The notes beneath the pieces are model-generated. The model did no database searches and was not told the origin of the DNA. It saw only the letters and a program-made list of their open reading frames with translations. DNA of 64,000 nucleotides from Actinoplanes sp. SE50/110 (lineage in GTDB: Bacteria; Actinomycetota; Actinomycetes; Mycobacteriales; Micromonosporaceae). The position numbers and the translations under genes are program-made. Every line of letters begins with the position of its first letter. The stretch's first letter is position 1. Shown here one piece after another: positions 35,171-44,217 of the stretch. The stretch spans positions 1,130,501 to 1,194,500 of the forward strand of contig NZ_LT827010.1 of assembly GCF_900119315.1 (NCBI RefSeq), read 5' to 3'.

Positions 35171-36838
35171 TCAGACAGCGACCCGGGAAACTTCCCGAAT
35201 CGAGGTCAGACCGCCCGCGGCCTTGGCCAGACCGTCCGACCGCAGGTCGTACATCCCCTGGGCGAGCGCCACCTCGCGCAGCTCACCGGCCGGTGCCCGG
35301 CGGATGGTCAGCGACTCGATCTCCGGACTGACCGGCATCACCTCGTGCAGCGCGATCCGGCCCTTGTACCCGGTGTTCGCGCAGTTGCGGCAGCCCACCG
35401 GGCGGTAGAGCACCTGCGGGAAGGCGAGGTCCTCCAGCGGCCAGCGAGCGCCCAGCACCTCCTCCTCGGTCGGCGCGTACGCCTCCTTGCACCAGTCGCA
35501 GAGCCGCCGGGCCAGCCGCTGGGCCAGCACGCAGTCCAGCGACGAGCCGACCAGGAACGGCTCGATGCCCATCTCGGTGAGCCGGGTGACCGCGCCCGGC
35601 GCGTCGTTGGTGTGCAGCGTGGAGAGCAGCAGGTGACCGGTGAGGGCGGCCTCGACGGCGATCTGCGCGGTGGTGCCGTCGCGGATCTCACCGATCAGCA
35701 CCACGTCCGGGTCGGAGCGCAGGATGGCCGGCAGCACCGCGGCGAAGGTCAGCCCGGCCTTGACGTTCACCTGCACCTGGTTGATCCCGCGCAGGCGGTA
35801 CTCGACCGGGTCCTCGATGGTGATCACGTTGACCTCGGGCTTGCTGATCCGGCCCAGCGTGGCGTACAGCGTGGTCGACTTGCCGGACCCGGTCGGGCCG
35901 GTGACCAGGACCATGCCGTGCGGTTTGGTGAACGACGCCTCGAACCGGCTCAGGTTGTGCTCGGTGAAGCCGAGTTTGCGCAGATCCAGGTCGATGCCAC
36001 CGGTGTCGAGCACGCGGAGCACGATCTTCTCGCCCCAGACCGTGGGCAGGGTGGCGGTGCGCAGATCGACCGTGCGGTCCCGGATCAGTGCGGTGATCCG
36101 GCCGTTCTGCGGCACCCGCTTCTCGGTGATGTCGACGCCCGACATGATCTTGATACGTGAGGTCAGCGCCGCCATCACGCCGCGCGGCACGATGTCCACC
36201 TCGTGCAGCACGCCGTCGATCCGGTACCGCACCCGCATCTCGTCCTCGGTCGGCTCCAGGTGCAGGTCCGAGGCGCGGTTCATGACGGCCTGCTCGATCA
36301 GGCTGTTCACGTACCGGACGATCGGGGCGTCCTCGGTGCTGGTCTGCTGCGCGGCCATCCCGGCCGAGTCGTCCATCCCGGCGCCGGCCAGGTCACCCAG
36401 GTCGCTGTCGTCGCGCTGCAGCTTCTCGATGATTCGACGGACCTCGGAGCGGGCCACCACCACGGGGCGCACCGTCATGCCGGTCGCCGCGCGTACGTCG
36501 TCGAGCGCCACCACGTCGGCCGGGTCGGTCACCCCGACCACCAGCTCGCCGTCGTTGATCGCCAGGCCCAGCACCCGGTGCCGGAGCACCACGGGCAGCG
36601 GGATGCGCTTCAGCGCGGTCGGGTCCGGGGTGAAGCCGACCAGGTCGAGGGTGTTGATCCCGAACGCCGCGGCGGCCGCCTGGGTCAGCTGCTCCTCGGT
36701 GACCACCTGGTCGTTGATCAGGACGGCCCGCACCGGACGCCCGCTGCGCTGGGCCTCCTCGGCAGCCGAGTCGACCGCGTGCGGGTCGACCCCGATCTGC
36801 TTCAGGGCATCGAGCAGCGGGCGGAAGGTTTGGTCCAT
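35171..36838 (-). CDS. pilB: Type IV pilus extension ATPase PilB
   Basis: 555 residues from the ATG at 36838 (GAGGA before it). An N-terminal MshEN/GspE_N domain (residues 1-150) precedes the motor: Walker A GPTGSGKSTTLYATL, Asp box TIEDPVEYRL, Walker B DPDVVLIGEIRDG, His box GHLLLSTLHTNDA, and the zinc-type cysteines CDWC and CRNC. It powers pilus growth. The MshEN fold binds c-di-GMP in some relatives, and two c-di-GMP-type proteins are in this window; whether this copy binds it is untested. First gene of the operon. Confidence 0.94.
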   Translation of the reverse strand: MDQTFRPLLDALKQIGVDPHAVDSAAEEAQRSGRPVRAVLINDQVVTEEQLTQAAAAAFGINTLDLVGFTPDPTALKRIPLPVVLRHRVLGLAINDGELVVGVTDPADVVALDDVRAATGMTVRPVVVARSEVRRIIEKLQRDDSDLGDLAGAGMDDSAGMAAQQTSTEDAPIVRYVNSLIEQAVMNRASDLHLEPTEDEMRVRYRIDGVLHEVDIVPRGVMAALTSRIKIMSGVDITEKRVPQNGRITALIRDRTVDLRTATLPTVWGEKIVLRVLDTGGIDLDLRKLGFTEHNLSRFEASFTKPHGMVLVTGPTGSGKSTTLYATLGRISKPEVNVITIEDPVEYRLRGINQVQVNVKAGLTFAAVLPAILRSDPDVVLIGEIRDGTTAQIAVEAALTGHLLLSTLHTNDAPGAVTRLTEMGIEPFLVGSSLDCVLAQRLARRLCDWCKEAYAPTEEEVLGARWPLEDLAFPQVLYRPVGCRNCANTGYKGRIALHEVMPVSPEIESLTIRRAPAGELREVALAQGMYDLRSDGLAKAAGGLTSIREVSRVAV

Positions 36839-36860
36839 GGAGTCCTCAGGCGCGGCACAG

Positions 36861-36866
36861 GGTATA
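36861..36866 (-). promoter_or_regulatory. Possible -10 element of the pil operon
   Basis: TATACC on the minus strand, 23 bases before the pilB start, in the 59-base gap after the GlxA-type gene. No good -35 hexamer is apparent. Read-through from the upstream gene is also possible. Confidence 0.35.
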
Positions 36867-36897
36867 CACCCCTCCATCGGACATCCCGGGAGAAAAC

Positions 36898-37851
36898 TTA
36901 GTGGCGAAATGTCCGTCGATACGCGGACGGGGCCACGCCGATCGTCGCGTGCAGGTGCTGCCGCAGGGCCGTGGCACTGCCCAGCCCGGCCCGGCGGGCC
37001 ACCACGTCCACCCCGAGGTCGGTCGACTCCAGCAGCAGCCGGGCGTGCTCGACCCGCTGGCGCAGCAGCCACCGCCGCGGGCTGGAGCCGGTCTCGTCGC
37101 GGAACCGCCGGGTGAAGGTGCGCACGCTCATCCGGGCGTGCGCGGCCATCTCCTCCAGGGTGACCGGGTCGGCCAGCCGGTCCAGCACCCAGGTCCGGGT
37201 CGGTTCGGTGCCGCTGTTCGCGGCGGCCGGAACCGGGCGCTCGATGTACTGCGCCTGGCCACCGTCCCGCCACGGCGGCACCACGCAGCGGCGGGCCGCC
37301 CGGTTCGCCACCTCGGCGCCGTGATCGGAGCGCACGATGTGCAGGCAGAGGTCGACCCCGGCGCCGACCCCGGCCGAGGTGAGCACGTCGCCGTCGTCCA
37401 CGAACAGCACGTCGAAGTCCCAGTCGACCCGCGGATACAGGCCACCGATCCGGCTGGCCCAGGCCCAGTGGGTGGCGGCCGGGCGACCGTCCAGCAGCCC
37501 GGCGGCGGCCAGCACCGAGGCGCCGGTGCAGATCGACACGATCCGGGCGCCGCGCCGGGCCGCCGCCAGCAGCACCTCCCGAACCGCGTCGGGCAGGCTG
37601 CCGTCGGTGACCGGGCCGCCGAGGTGGATGCCGGGGATCAGCACGGTGTCGGCGCGGGCCACGACGCTCAGGTCGTGGTCGGGGGTGACGGTGAAACCGG
37701 CCTCGGCCCGGACCGGCCCCTCGCCGCAGAACAGCAGCTCGTAGAACCGGTTGCGGGCGCCGTCCCGGGCCGCGCCGAAGACCTGCGCGGGCACGCCGAG
37801 ATCGAACGGGACGACACCGTCGAGGACCAGGACCGCGATCACGTGGGGCAT
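36898..37851 (-). CDS. GlxA-type AraC-family transcription regulator
   Basis: 317 residues from the ATG at 37851 (MPHVIAVLVLDGVVPFDLGV); an ATG 18 bases upstream is the alternative. The N-terminal DJ-1/PfpI-like domain has the nucleophile-elbow region IVSICTGASVLAAAGLLDG. The C-terminal AraC HTH has TLEEMAAHARMSVRTFTRRF and GSATALRQHLHATIGVAPSA. Such proteins are activators that sense small molecules. It is divergent from the MFS gene by 71 bases and is likely its regulator; it also lies directly upstream of pilB. Confidence 0.9.
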   Translation of the reverse strand: MPHVIAVLVLDGVVPFDLGVPAQVFGAARDGARNRFYELLFCGEGPVRAEAGFTVTPDHDLSVVARADTVLIPGIHLGGPVTDGSLPDAVREVLLAAARRGARIVSICTGASVLAAAGLLDGRPAATHWAWASRIGGLYPRVDWDFDVLFVDDGDVLTSAGVGAGVDLCLHIVRSDHGAEVANRAARRCVVPPWRDGGQAQYIERPVPAAANSGTEPTRTWVLDRLADPVTLEEMAAHARMSVRTFTRRFRDETGSSPRRWLLRQRVEHARLLLESTDLGVDVVARRAGLGSATALRQHLHATIGVAPSAYRRTFRH

Positions 37852-37922
37852 GGCTCGATTCTTGCGCATGATGGCCTTCGGGCCACTCGTCCGATCATCC
37901 GGACCCCGGAAGAATCAACGGC

Positions 37923-39206
37923 GTGAAAGCACGCCTCCACCCCGCCTGGTCGGTCGCCGCCGTCGCGTTCATCGCCCTGATCGGCGCGGCCGGCTTCCGC
38001 TCCACCCCGTCCGTCATGCTGCAGCCGCTGCACGCCGAGTTCGGCTGGTCGCTGGGCACCATCTCGGCCGCCGTCTCGGTCAACCTGATGCTCTACGGTC
38101 TGACCGCACCGTTCGCCGCCGCCCTGATGGCCCGGTTCGGCATCCGCCGGGTCGCCGCCGCCGCGCTCGGCCTGGTCGCGCTCGGCTCCGGGCTGACCGT
38201 GCTGATGCACCACAGCTGGCAGCTGATGCTCTGCTGGGGCGTGCTGGTCGGCCTCGGCACCGGCTCACTCGCCCTCGGGTTCGTCGCCACCATCACCGGC
38301 CGCTGGTTCGTCAGACATCGCGGCCTGGTCACCGGCATCCTCACGGCCGGCGGGGCGACCGGCAACCTGATCTTCCTGCCGGTGCTGTCCCGGCTCGTCG
38401 AGTCGCACGGCTGGCGCACCGCGGCCCTCACCGTGTCGGCGATCGCGCTGCTGGTCGTACCGTTGATCCTGGGGCGGCTGCGGGACCACCCGCAGGATCT
38501 CGGGACGACCGCGCTCGGCGGCATCACCGAACCGCCCGCCCCGCCCGCGGGCAACGCCGTCCGGACCGCGCTCACCGCCCTCCGCGACGCCGGCCGGACC
38601 CGCGCGTTCTGGCTGCTCGCCGGCGGCTTCGCGATCTGCGGGGCGACCACCAACGGGCTGGTCGGAACACATTTCATCCCGGCCGCCCACGACCACGGCA
38701 TGCCGAACACCACGGCCGCGAGCCTGCTCGCCCTGGTCGGCGTCTTCGACGTGGTGGGCACGATCGCGTCCGGCTGGCTCACCGACCGGGTCGACAGCCG
38801 CGTCCTGCTCGGCGCCTACTACGCCCTGCGCGGCCTGTCGCTGCTCGTGCTGCCGTCGATCCTGGCCGCCACCGCGCACCCCGGCATGCTGGTCTTCATC
38901 CTGTTCTACGGCCTCGACTGGGTCGCCACCGTCCCGCCCACGGTCACCCTGTGCCGGGAGTACTTCGGCGCCGCCGGCCCGGTCGTCTTCGGCTGGGTCT
39001 TCGCCTCCCACCAGATCGGCGCGGCGATCGCCGCCACCACCGCCGGCCTGGTCCGCGACCAGCTCGGCGCGTACACCTGGGCCTGGTACGGCGCGGGCGC
39101 CCTCGCCCTCCTGGCGTCCCTGCTCAGCCTGATGCTCTTCGCCGGCAAACACCTCAAGCCACTCGCCCCCGGCCTCGGCCTCGCCGTTCCCGCCGCCAAG
39201 GCCTGA
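37923..39206 (+). CDS. MFS transporter
   Basis: 427 residues from GTG 37923, with about twelve membrane helices in two halves. The MFS loop 2-3 motif appears as ALMARFGIRRVAAAAL, and RWFVRHRGLVTGILTAGGAT gives the DHA/OFA-like signature. The halves are joined by a soluble loop (RDHPQDLGTTALGGITEPPA). The substrate cannot be told; it is probably an exporter controlled by the divergent GlxA-type regulator. Confidence 0.88.
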   Translation: MKARLHPAWSVAAVAFIALIGAAGFRSTPSVMLQPLHAEFGWSLGTISAAVSVNLMLYGLTAPFAAALMARFGIRRVAAAALGLVALGSGLTVLMHHSWQLMLCWGVLVGLGTGSLALGFVATITGRWFVRHRGLVTGILTAGGATGNLIFLPVLSRLVESHGWRTAALTVSAIALLVVPLILGRLRDHPQDLGTTALGGITEPPAPPAGNAVRTALTALRDAGRTRAFWLLAGGFAICGATTNGLVGTHFIPAAHDHGMPNTTAASLLALVGVFDVVGTIASGWLTDRVDSRVLLGAYYALRGLSLLVLPSILAATAHPGMLVFILFYGLDWVATVPPTVTLCREYFGAAGPVVFGWVFASHQIGAAIAATTAGLVRDQLGAYTWAWYGAGALALLASLLSLMLFAGKHLKPLAPGLGLAVPAAKA

Positions 39207-39319
39207 GACACGATGGCGGCGTACGCCGTGGGCACCGCCCGCCGCGCCATTGGAATCCGGTGGCGCGGCCGCCTCCCCGGGCCGGGACGGCCCCGCGTCG
39301 TACCACCGCAATCGGGTTT

Positions 39320-39634
39320 TCACGGGGTGACCTGAACGACCTCCAGGAACCCGCTGAGCACCAGAATCTGACGGACGTTGGGGCTCGGGTGCGCGAGCTG
39401 GAAGGCGATGCCCTGGTCACGGGCCCGCTGGAAGCCGGAGATCAGCGCGCCGAGGCCGGTCGAGTCGATGAACGCGACCGCGGCCATGTCCACCACGATC
39501 TGCCGCGGGCGGCCGGTGACCGCCTCGCCCAGAGCGACCCGGACCTGCTCCACGGTCAGCACGTCGATCTCACCGCGCAGCGAAACGGTGGTCGTGTTGC
39601 CGTCGGCATCCAGGCTCGTCACTTCTTCGATCAC
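39320..39634 (-). CDS. STAS-domain anti-sigma factor antagonist
   Basis: 104 residues from GTG 39634 (GGAAGG upstream). The STAS fold has LRGEIDVLTVEQVRVALGEA and the phosphorylatable serine motif VVDMAAVAFIDSTGLGALIS. It would bind and free a sigma factor when dephosphorylated, opposite an RsbW-like kinase. A SpoIIE-type phosphatase lies 10 kb away (50056), a plausible but unproven partner. It is divergent from the FxSxx-type TPR gene. Confidence 0.9.
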   Translation of the reverse strand: MIEEVTSLDADGNTTTVSLRGEIDVLTVEQVRVALGEAVTGRPRQIVVDMAAVAFIDSTGLGALISGFQRARDQGIAFQLAHPSPNVRQILVLSGFLEVVQVTP

Positions 39635-39728
39635 CGGGGGCCTTCCGTCTCGCGGGCGCGTGCCCGCTTTGCTGTTGCGGGGGTTCCACGTACGGTAATC
39701 GGCATCACCAAAATGTGAGGAGCACGGT

Positions 39729-42149
39729 GTGCCGATCCGTGGCGGTCTGCCGCCGCGCAATCCCCGTTTCGTGGGCCGTGAGGAACTCCTGACCCGCGTG
39801 CGCGGCCTGCTCGGCAACGGTCCGGTGGTGCTGCTGCCGAGTCCCGACCATCAACTCGGCGGGACAGGACGTACCCAATTGGCGATCGAATATGCCTATC
39901 GCCACGCGGACTCGTACGAGCTGGTCTGGTGGATCCCGGCCGAGCAGGGCGCCGGGATGCGCGCCGCGCTGGCCGGGCTCGCCCGGAAACTGGGACTGCC
40001 GGAAACCCGCGATCTCAACCGCACCCTCGGCGCCGTCCGGGACGCGCTGAGCCGGGGCGAGCCGTTCCGGCACTGGCTGGTCGTCTTCGAGAACGCGAAC
40101 CGGCCCGAGGACATCATGCCGTACCTGCCCTCCGGCGCCGGCCACGTGCTGGTGACCAGCCGCAACCCGCGCTGGACGGCCGAGGTGGCGCAGGCCCTGC
40201 CGGTCCCGGTGCTGGACCGGGCCGACGCCACCGACCTGCTGCGCGGCCGTGCCCCGGAGCTGTCTCCGGAGGACGCCGATCGGCTCGCGGCCCGGCTCGG
40301 CGACGTGCCGATCGCGCTGGACCTGGCCGCCGCGGTACGCACGGCCACCGGCTGGCCGGTCGCCGAATACCTGGAGCGGTACGAGCGTCGGGCCGCCGAA
40401 CTCGCCTTCCCCACCCCGATCCGGGTGACCTGGGGCCTGGCCGCCGACGCGCTGGGCGAGGCGTCCCCGGCCGACCGGGTGCTGCTGGAGCTGTGCACCT
40501 TCCTGGCCAGCGCGCCGATCTCCTGGCAGCTGCTCTGGGCGGCCCGCACCTGCCCGCTGGACCCGGAGGTGGCCCGCACCGTCCGGGTCGAGCGCCGGCT
40601 GCGCGCGGCGATGCGGCGGATCGCCCGGTTCGGGCTGGCCGGGCTGGATCCGTCCGGGGAACGGCTCACCGTGCACCCGCTGATCCGCGGCATGTTCGGC
40701 CAGGAACTGAGCTCCGAGCGGCACGCCGAGCTGCTGCGCACGGTCCGCGCGATGCTGTCCGCGGCCGACCCCGGCGACCCGGACAACCCGGCCGGCTGGT
40801 ACCGGTACGCCGAGCTGGCCCCCCACCTGATCCACTCCGACCTGCTGGGCGGTGACGCCGAGGAGGTCCGCCAGCTGGTGATCAACTGCATCCGGTTCCA
40901 CTACGCGCGCGGCGACTACGACTCCAGCCGGGAACTCGCCGGCTCGGCGGTGGCCCGCTGGCGCGACGCCCTCGGCGAATCCGCCGAGCAGACCCTGCTC
41001 GCCTCCTTCCACCTGGCGAACGCGTTGCGCGCGGTGGGTCGGCCGGCCGACGCGCGGGCGCTGAACCTGCAGACGCTGCGCACCCAGCGGGAGGTGTTCG
41101 GCGCCGACGACGAGGCGACCCTGGCGACCGCCAACAGCGTCGGCGGCGACCTGCGAATGCAGGGACACTTCGGGCAGGCGCGGCAGCTCGACGCGGACAA
41201 CCTGGTCCGCTACCGCCGACTGTTCGGGGAGAGCTTCCCGACCGCGCTGCGCTGCGCCAACAACCTCGCCATCGACCTGCGGCTGCTCGGCGACTTCCGG
41301 GGCGCCCGGGCGCTCGACGAGCAGACCCTGCGGCATCGGCATGCCATCTTCGTCGACGGGCACCCGGAAACCCTGGCGTCCCGGGCGGCGCTCGCCTACG
41401 ACCTGTTCGGCCTCGGCGACTACGCCGGGGTCGGCACGGTGCTGGCCGGGCAGGCCGAACAGGTCGCCGAAGACCACCCGTTCGCGCTCTGGGCCGGCCG
41501 GCTCACCGCGATGGCCGCGCACCGCCGGGGCGTCGCCGCGGCCCGCGAGATGGCGACCGAGAACCTGGCCGCCTGCCGTCGCCGATTCGGCGACCTCAAC
41601 GTCGACACCCTGGCCACCGCGGTGTCGCTGGCCAACTGCGTGCGCGCGGCCGGCGACCTGGCCGGTGCCCACGAACTACTGGAACGCGCGGTGATCCGGT
41701 TCCACGCGGTGCTCGGCGACGAACATCCGTTCACCCTCGCCGCCTCCGCCGGGCTGGCCGGGGTGGTGCGGGCGGCCGGCCGGTACGCCGAGGCGCGGAC
41801 CATCGACGAGGAGGTGCTCGGCGGCCTGCGGCGCAGCGTCGGTGCCGACCATCCGTTCACGCTCAGCTGCGCCAACGGCCTGGCCGGGGACCTGTTCGCG
41901 GCCGGCGAGGCGCAGCAGGCCCGGGAACTGGCCGCCGACACGCTGCGCCGGTCCCGGGTGGTGCGCGGCGCCGACCACCCGGACACGGTGGCCTGCGCGT
42001 GGAACCTCGCCCTCGCCGACGCCGACGAGACGGCACAGCAGCAGGCGCTGACCGGGCTGGCCAAAGCGTACGGCGACGGCCACCCGATCTTCCGGGTGAC
42101 CGCCGCCGGGCAACGCCTGGAGACGGACATCGACCTGCCGCCGTTGTAG
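39729..42149 (+). CDS. NB-ARC-like and TPR protein of the FxSxx-COOH system type, degenerate P-loop
   Basis: 806 residues from GTG 39729 (GAGGAG before it). It opens with PPRNPRFVGREELLTRVRGL, the usual entry of FxSxx-COOH system TPR proteins, then an NTPase-like region. Here the P-loop reads LGGTGRTQLAIEYAYR, with arginine where lysine is normal, and the Walker B segment is WLVVFENANRPEDIMP, with glutamate for aspartate. VWWIPAEQ and VLVTSRNPRW are kept. A winged-helix-like middle part follows. From residue 400 on, about eight TPR units repeat the pattern GxDHPxTLxxxxxLA. It may be a scaffold without ATPase activity. It lies 2 kb from the FxSxx precursor locus. Confidence 0.72.
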   Translation: MPIRGGLPPRNPRFVGREELLTRVRGLLGNGPVVLLPSPDHQLGGTGRTQLAIEYAYRHADSYELVWWIPAEQGAGMRAALAGLARKLGLPETRDLNRTLGAVRDALSRGEPFRHWLVVFENANRPEDIMPYLPSGAGHVLVTSRNPRWTAEVAQALPVPVLDRADATDLLRGRAPELSPEDADRLAARLGDVPIALDLAAAVRTATGWPVAEYLERYERRAAELAFPTPIRVTWGLAADALGEASPADRVLLELCTFLASAPISWQLLWAARTCPLDPEVARTVRVERRLRAAMRRIARFGLAGLDPSGERLTVHPLIRGMFGQELSSERHAELLRTVRAMLSAADPGDPDNPAGWYRYAELAPHLIHSDLLGGDAEEVRQLVINCIRFHYARGDYDSSRELAGSAVARWRDALGESAEQTLLASFHLANALRAVGRPADARALNLQTLRTQREVFGADDEATLATANSVGGDLRMQGHFGQARQLDADNLVRYRRLFGESFPTALRCANNLAIDLRLLGDFRGARALDEQTLRHRHAIFVDGHPETLASRAALAYDLFGLGDYAGVGTVLAGQAEQVAEDHPFALWAGRLTAMAAHRRGVAAAREMATENLAACRRRFGDLNVDTLATAVSLANCVRAAGDLAGAHELLERAVIRFHAVLGDEHPFTLAASAGLAGVVRAAGRYAEARTIDEEVLGGLRRSVGADHPFTLSCANGLAGDLFAAGEAQQARELAADTLRRSRVVRGADHPDTVACAWNLALADADETAQQQALTGLAKAYGDGHPIFRVTAAGQRLETDIDLPPL

Positions 42150-42150
42150 C

Positions 42151-43830
42151 TCAGGAGGCGAGCGGGACGTCCTTGTCGGCCTGCTTGTCGAGGAGCTCGG
42201 TGACGCCCAGGGCCGGCATCGGGCGGGCGAAGTGGTAACCCTGGGCCCGGCCGCACGCCAGGTCCCGCAGCCACTCCGCCTGGGCCGCGTCCTCCACCCC
42301 CTCGGCCACCGGCGCCAGGTTGAAGGTGCGGGCGATGTGCAGCACCGCCTCGGCCACCGACGCCCCGCCGCTCTCCGGCATCGCCTGCACGAACGACCGG
42401 TCGATCTTCACCACGTCCACCGGCAGCGCGCTCAGGTGGCTGAGCGAGGAGAACCCGGTGCCGAAGTCGTCCAGCGCGATCCGCACCCCCAGCTCCTTCA
42501 GCTCGGTCAGGATCCGCGCCGACTCGACCAGGTCCACCAGTGCCACCGACTCGGTCAGCTCCAGCACCAGGTGCTCCGGCTCCAGACCGGTGCGCTCCAG
42601 CACCGCGCGGACCTCGCCGACCAGATTCGGGTTGCTCAGCTGCGAGGCGGACAGGTTCACGTTCATCTCGAAACCCGGGAACTGCCGCTGCCAGTTGACC
42701 GCCTGCCGGCAGGCCTCCTCCAGCACCCAGCCGCCCAGCCGCGGCAGCAGACCCAGCTGCTCGGCCAGCTCCAGGAACAGCCCGGGCGGCACCAGCCCCT
42801 TCTCCGGGTGCTGCCAGCGGATCAGCGCCTCGACACCGACCGTGTGCTCCCCGTCCAGGTCGACGATCGGCTGGTAGTGCACCTCGAACTCGCCCAGGTC
42901 CAACGCCCGGATGATGTCACCCTCGGCCTTGCGACGCTGCTCCTCCAGGGCGAACAGCGCCGGGTCGAACCGCCGGGCCGCGCCGCCGCCGTCCAGCTTC
43001 GCCCGGTGCAGCGCCTGATCGGCCTCGCGCAGCACATGGTCGATGGTCTCGCCGCCGGCCGTGATCGCCACCCCGGCGCTGGCCCGTACGGTCAGCTTGA
43101 TGCCGTCCACCTCCAGCGGCCGGTGCAGCTCGGTCAGCACCCGCTCGGCCACCGCGACGGCGGCCTGCTCGTCCTCCACCCCGGGGAGCAGCACCACGAA
43201 CTCGTCGCCGTCGAGGCGGGCCACCACGTCGTTGGCCCGGACGTTCGCGGCCAGCCGGTCCGCCGCGGCCCGCAACAGACCGTCGCCGACCTCGTGCCCG
43301 AACTCGTCGTTCAGCTCCCGGAAACCGTCCAGGTCCACCACGATCACCGCGGTCATCGTCCGGCTGGCCGCGGACAACTCATGATCGGCCCGCTCCAGGA
43401 ACATCTTGCGGTTGCCGACCCCGGTCAGCGGATCCCGGTACGCCTGCCGGGCCAGCAGCGCCCGCTGGGAAGTCATCTCCCGGATCAGCGCGTTGTCCGA
43501 GCCGGCCACCGCCCAGCGGCGGAACAGCACCGCCACGGCCATGCCCAGCAGCAGCCACACCGCTCCCGGGGCGAGCTCCCCCTGCACGTGCCGGATCCCG
43601 CTGACCGCGAGCGCCGCCGCCGTCGGGGCGAACCGCAGCACCGGCCGGTCCGGCGCCACCAGCAGCATGGCCAGCCCCAGACAGAGGGCCGCGGCCAGCG
43701 GCACCAGCCGACCCGTCAACGTCACATCCGTAGCGTCCGCTGCCGGCCACACCAGCAGCAGCAGCGAAGCGAGCACCACGCCGTCGTCGACGACGCGCCG
43801 CGTCCGGTCCAACAGAGCCTTGCGAGCCAC
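42151..43830 (-). CDS. GGDEF-EAL protein, membrane-bound c-di-GMP enzyme
   Basis: 559 residues from GTG 43830, chosen because GGAGG lies 6 bases before it. Four hydrophobic helices cover residues 15-120. The GGDEF domain has LDGDEFV, an accepted active variant, and an RxxD inhibition site (RAND) five residues before it. The EAL domain is complete: VGVEALIRWQHP, NVNLSASQLSNP, ELTES, ALDDFGTGFSSL, VKIDRSF and AEGVE. It could make and break c-di-GMP. It converges with the FxSxx-type TPR gene with one base between stops. Pilus control is a plausible use. Confidence 0.9.
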   Translation of the reverse strand: MARKALLDRTRRVVDDGVVLASLLLLVWPAADATDVTLTGRLVPLAAALCLGLAMLLVAPDRPVLRFAPTAAALAVSGIRHVQGELAPGAVWLLLGMAVAVLFRRWAVAGSDNALIREMTSQRALLARQAYRDPLTGVGNRKMFLERADHELSAASRTMTAVIVVDLDGFRELNDEFGHEVGDGLLRAAADRLAANVRANDVVARLDGDEFVVLLPGVEDEQAAVAVAERVLTELHRPLEVDGIKLTVRASAGVAITAGGETIDHVLREADQALHRAKLDGGGAARRFDPALFALEEQRRKAEGDIIRALDLGEFEVHYQPIVDLDGEHTVGVEALIRWQHPEKGLVPPGLFLELAEQLGLLPRLGGWVLEEACRQAVNWQRQFPGFEMNVNLSASQLSNPNLVGEVRAVLERTGLEPEHLVLELTESVALVDLVESARILTELKELGVRIALDDFGTGFSSLSHLSALPVDVVKIDRSFVQAMPESGGASVAEAVLHIARTFNLAPVAEGVEDAAQAEWLRDLACGRAQGYHFARPMPALGVTELLDKQADKDVPLAS

Positions 43831-44010
43831 GACCCACCTCCGGCCGCTCACATCGTCTCGGCGGCGGGTGGGTTAAGTGATCCGGGTCGCGTTTCGGGCT
43901 TCGCAACCGGCTACGAAGCCGCAGCTCACCGTGCTGCAACCGACCGGTTCGTCTGCACGTGCACCGTCCCGGGCGAGTCCGGATCCGGGCGGTCCGGGCA
44001 CGTCCCGGCC

Positions 44011-44217
44011 GGCGGCGTCGGGTCGGCGGTAGAGCCGGGCGGCGAGCGCCGCGATGTCCGCTCCGGGCGGCGGCGCCGCGGCGGCGTCGGGTCGGCGGTA
44101 GAGCCGGGCGGCGAGCGCCGCGATGTCCGCTCCGGGCAGCGGCGCCGCGGCGGCGTCGGGTCAGCGGGAGAGCCAGGCGGCGAGCACCGCGATGTCCGCT
44201 CCGGGCAGCGCCGCGGC
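44011..44217. repeat. Three 69-bp tandem units over the HExxH gene 3' end
   Basis: Three copies (starting 44011, 44080 and 44149) of a 69-bp unit, equal to 23 codons, with over 90% identity. In the reading frame of the HExxH gene each encodes PDAAAAPLPGADIAALAARL plus YRR. The gene's stop (44161-44163) lies in the third unit, where CGA has become TGA; without that change the protein would have extra repeats. Confidence 0.85.

Noticed and set aside
39705..41672. A 655-codon minus-strand frame over the TPR gene
   Set aside because: Composition artefact; the plus strand has TPR repeats and a good ribosome site.
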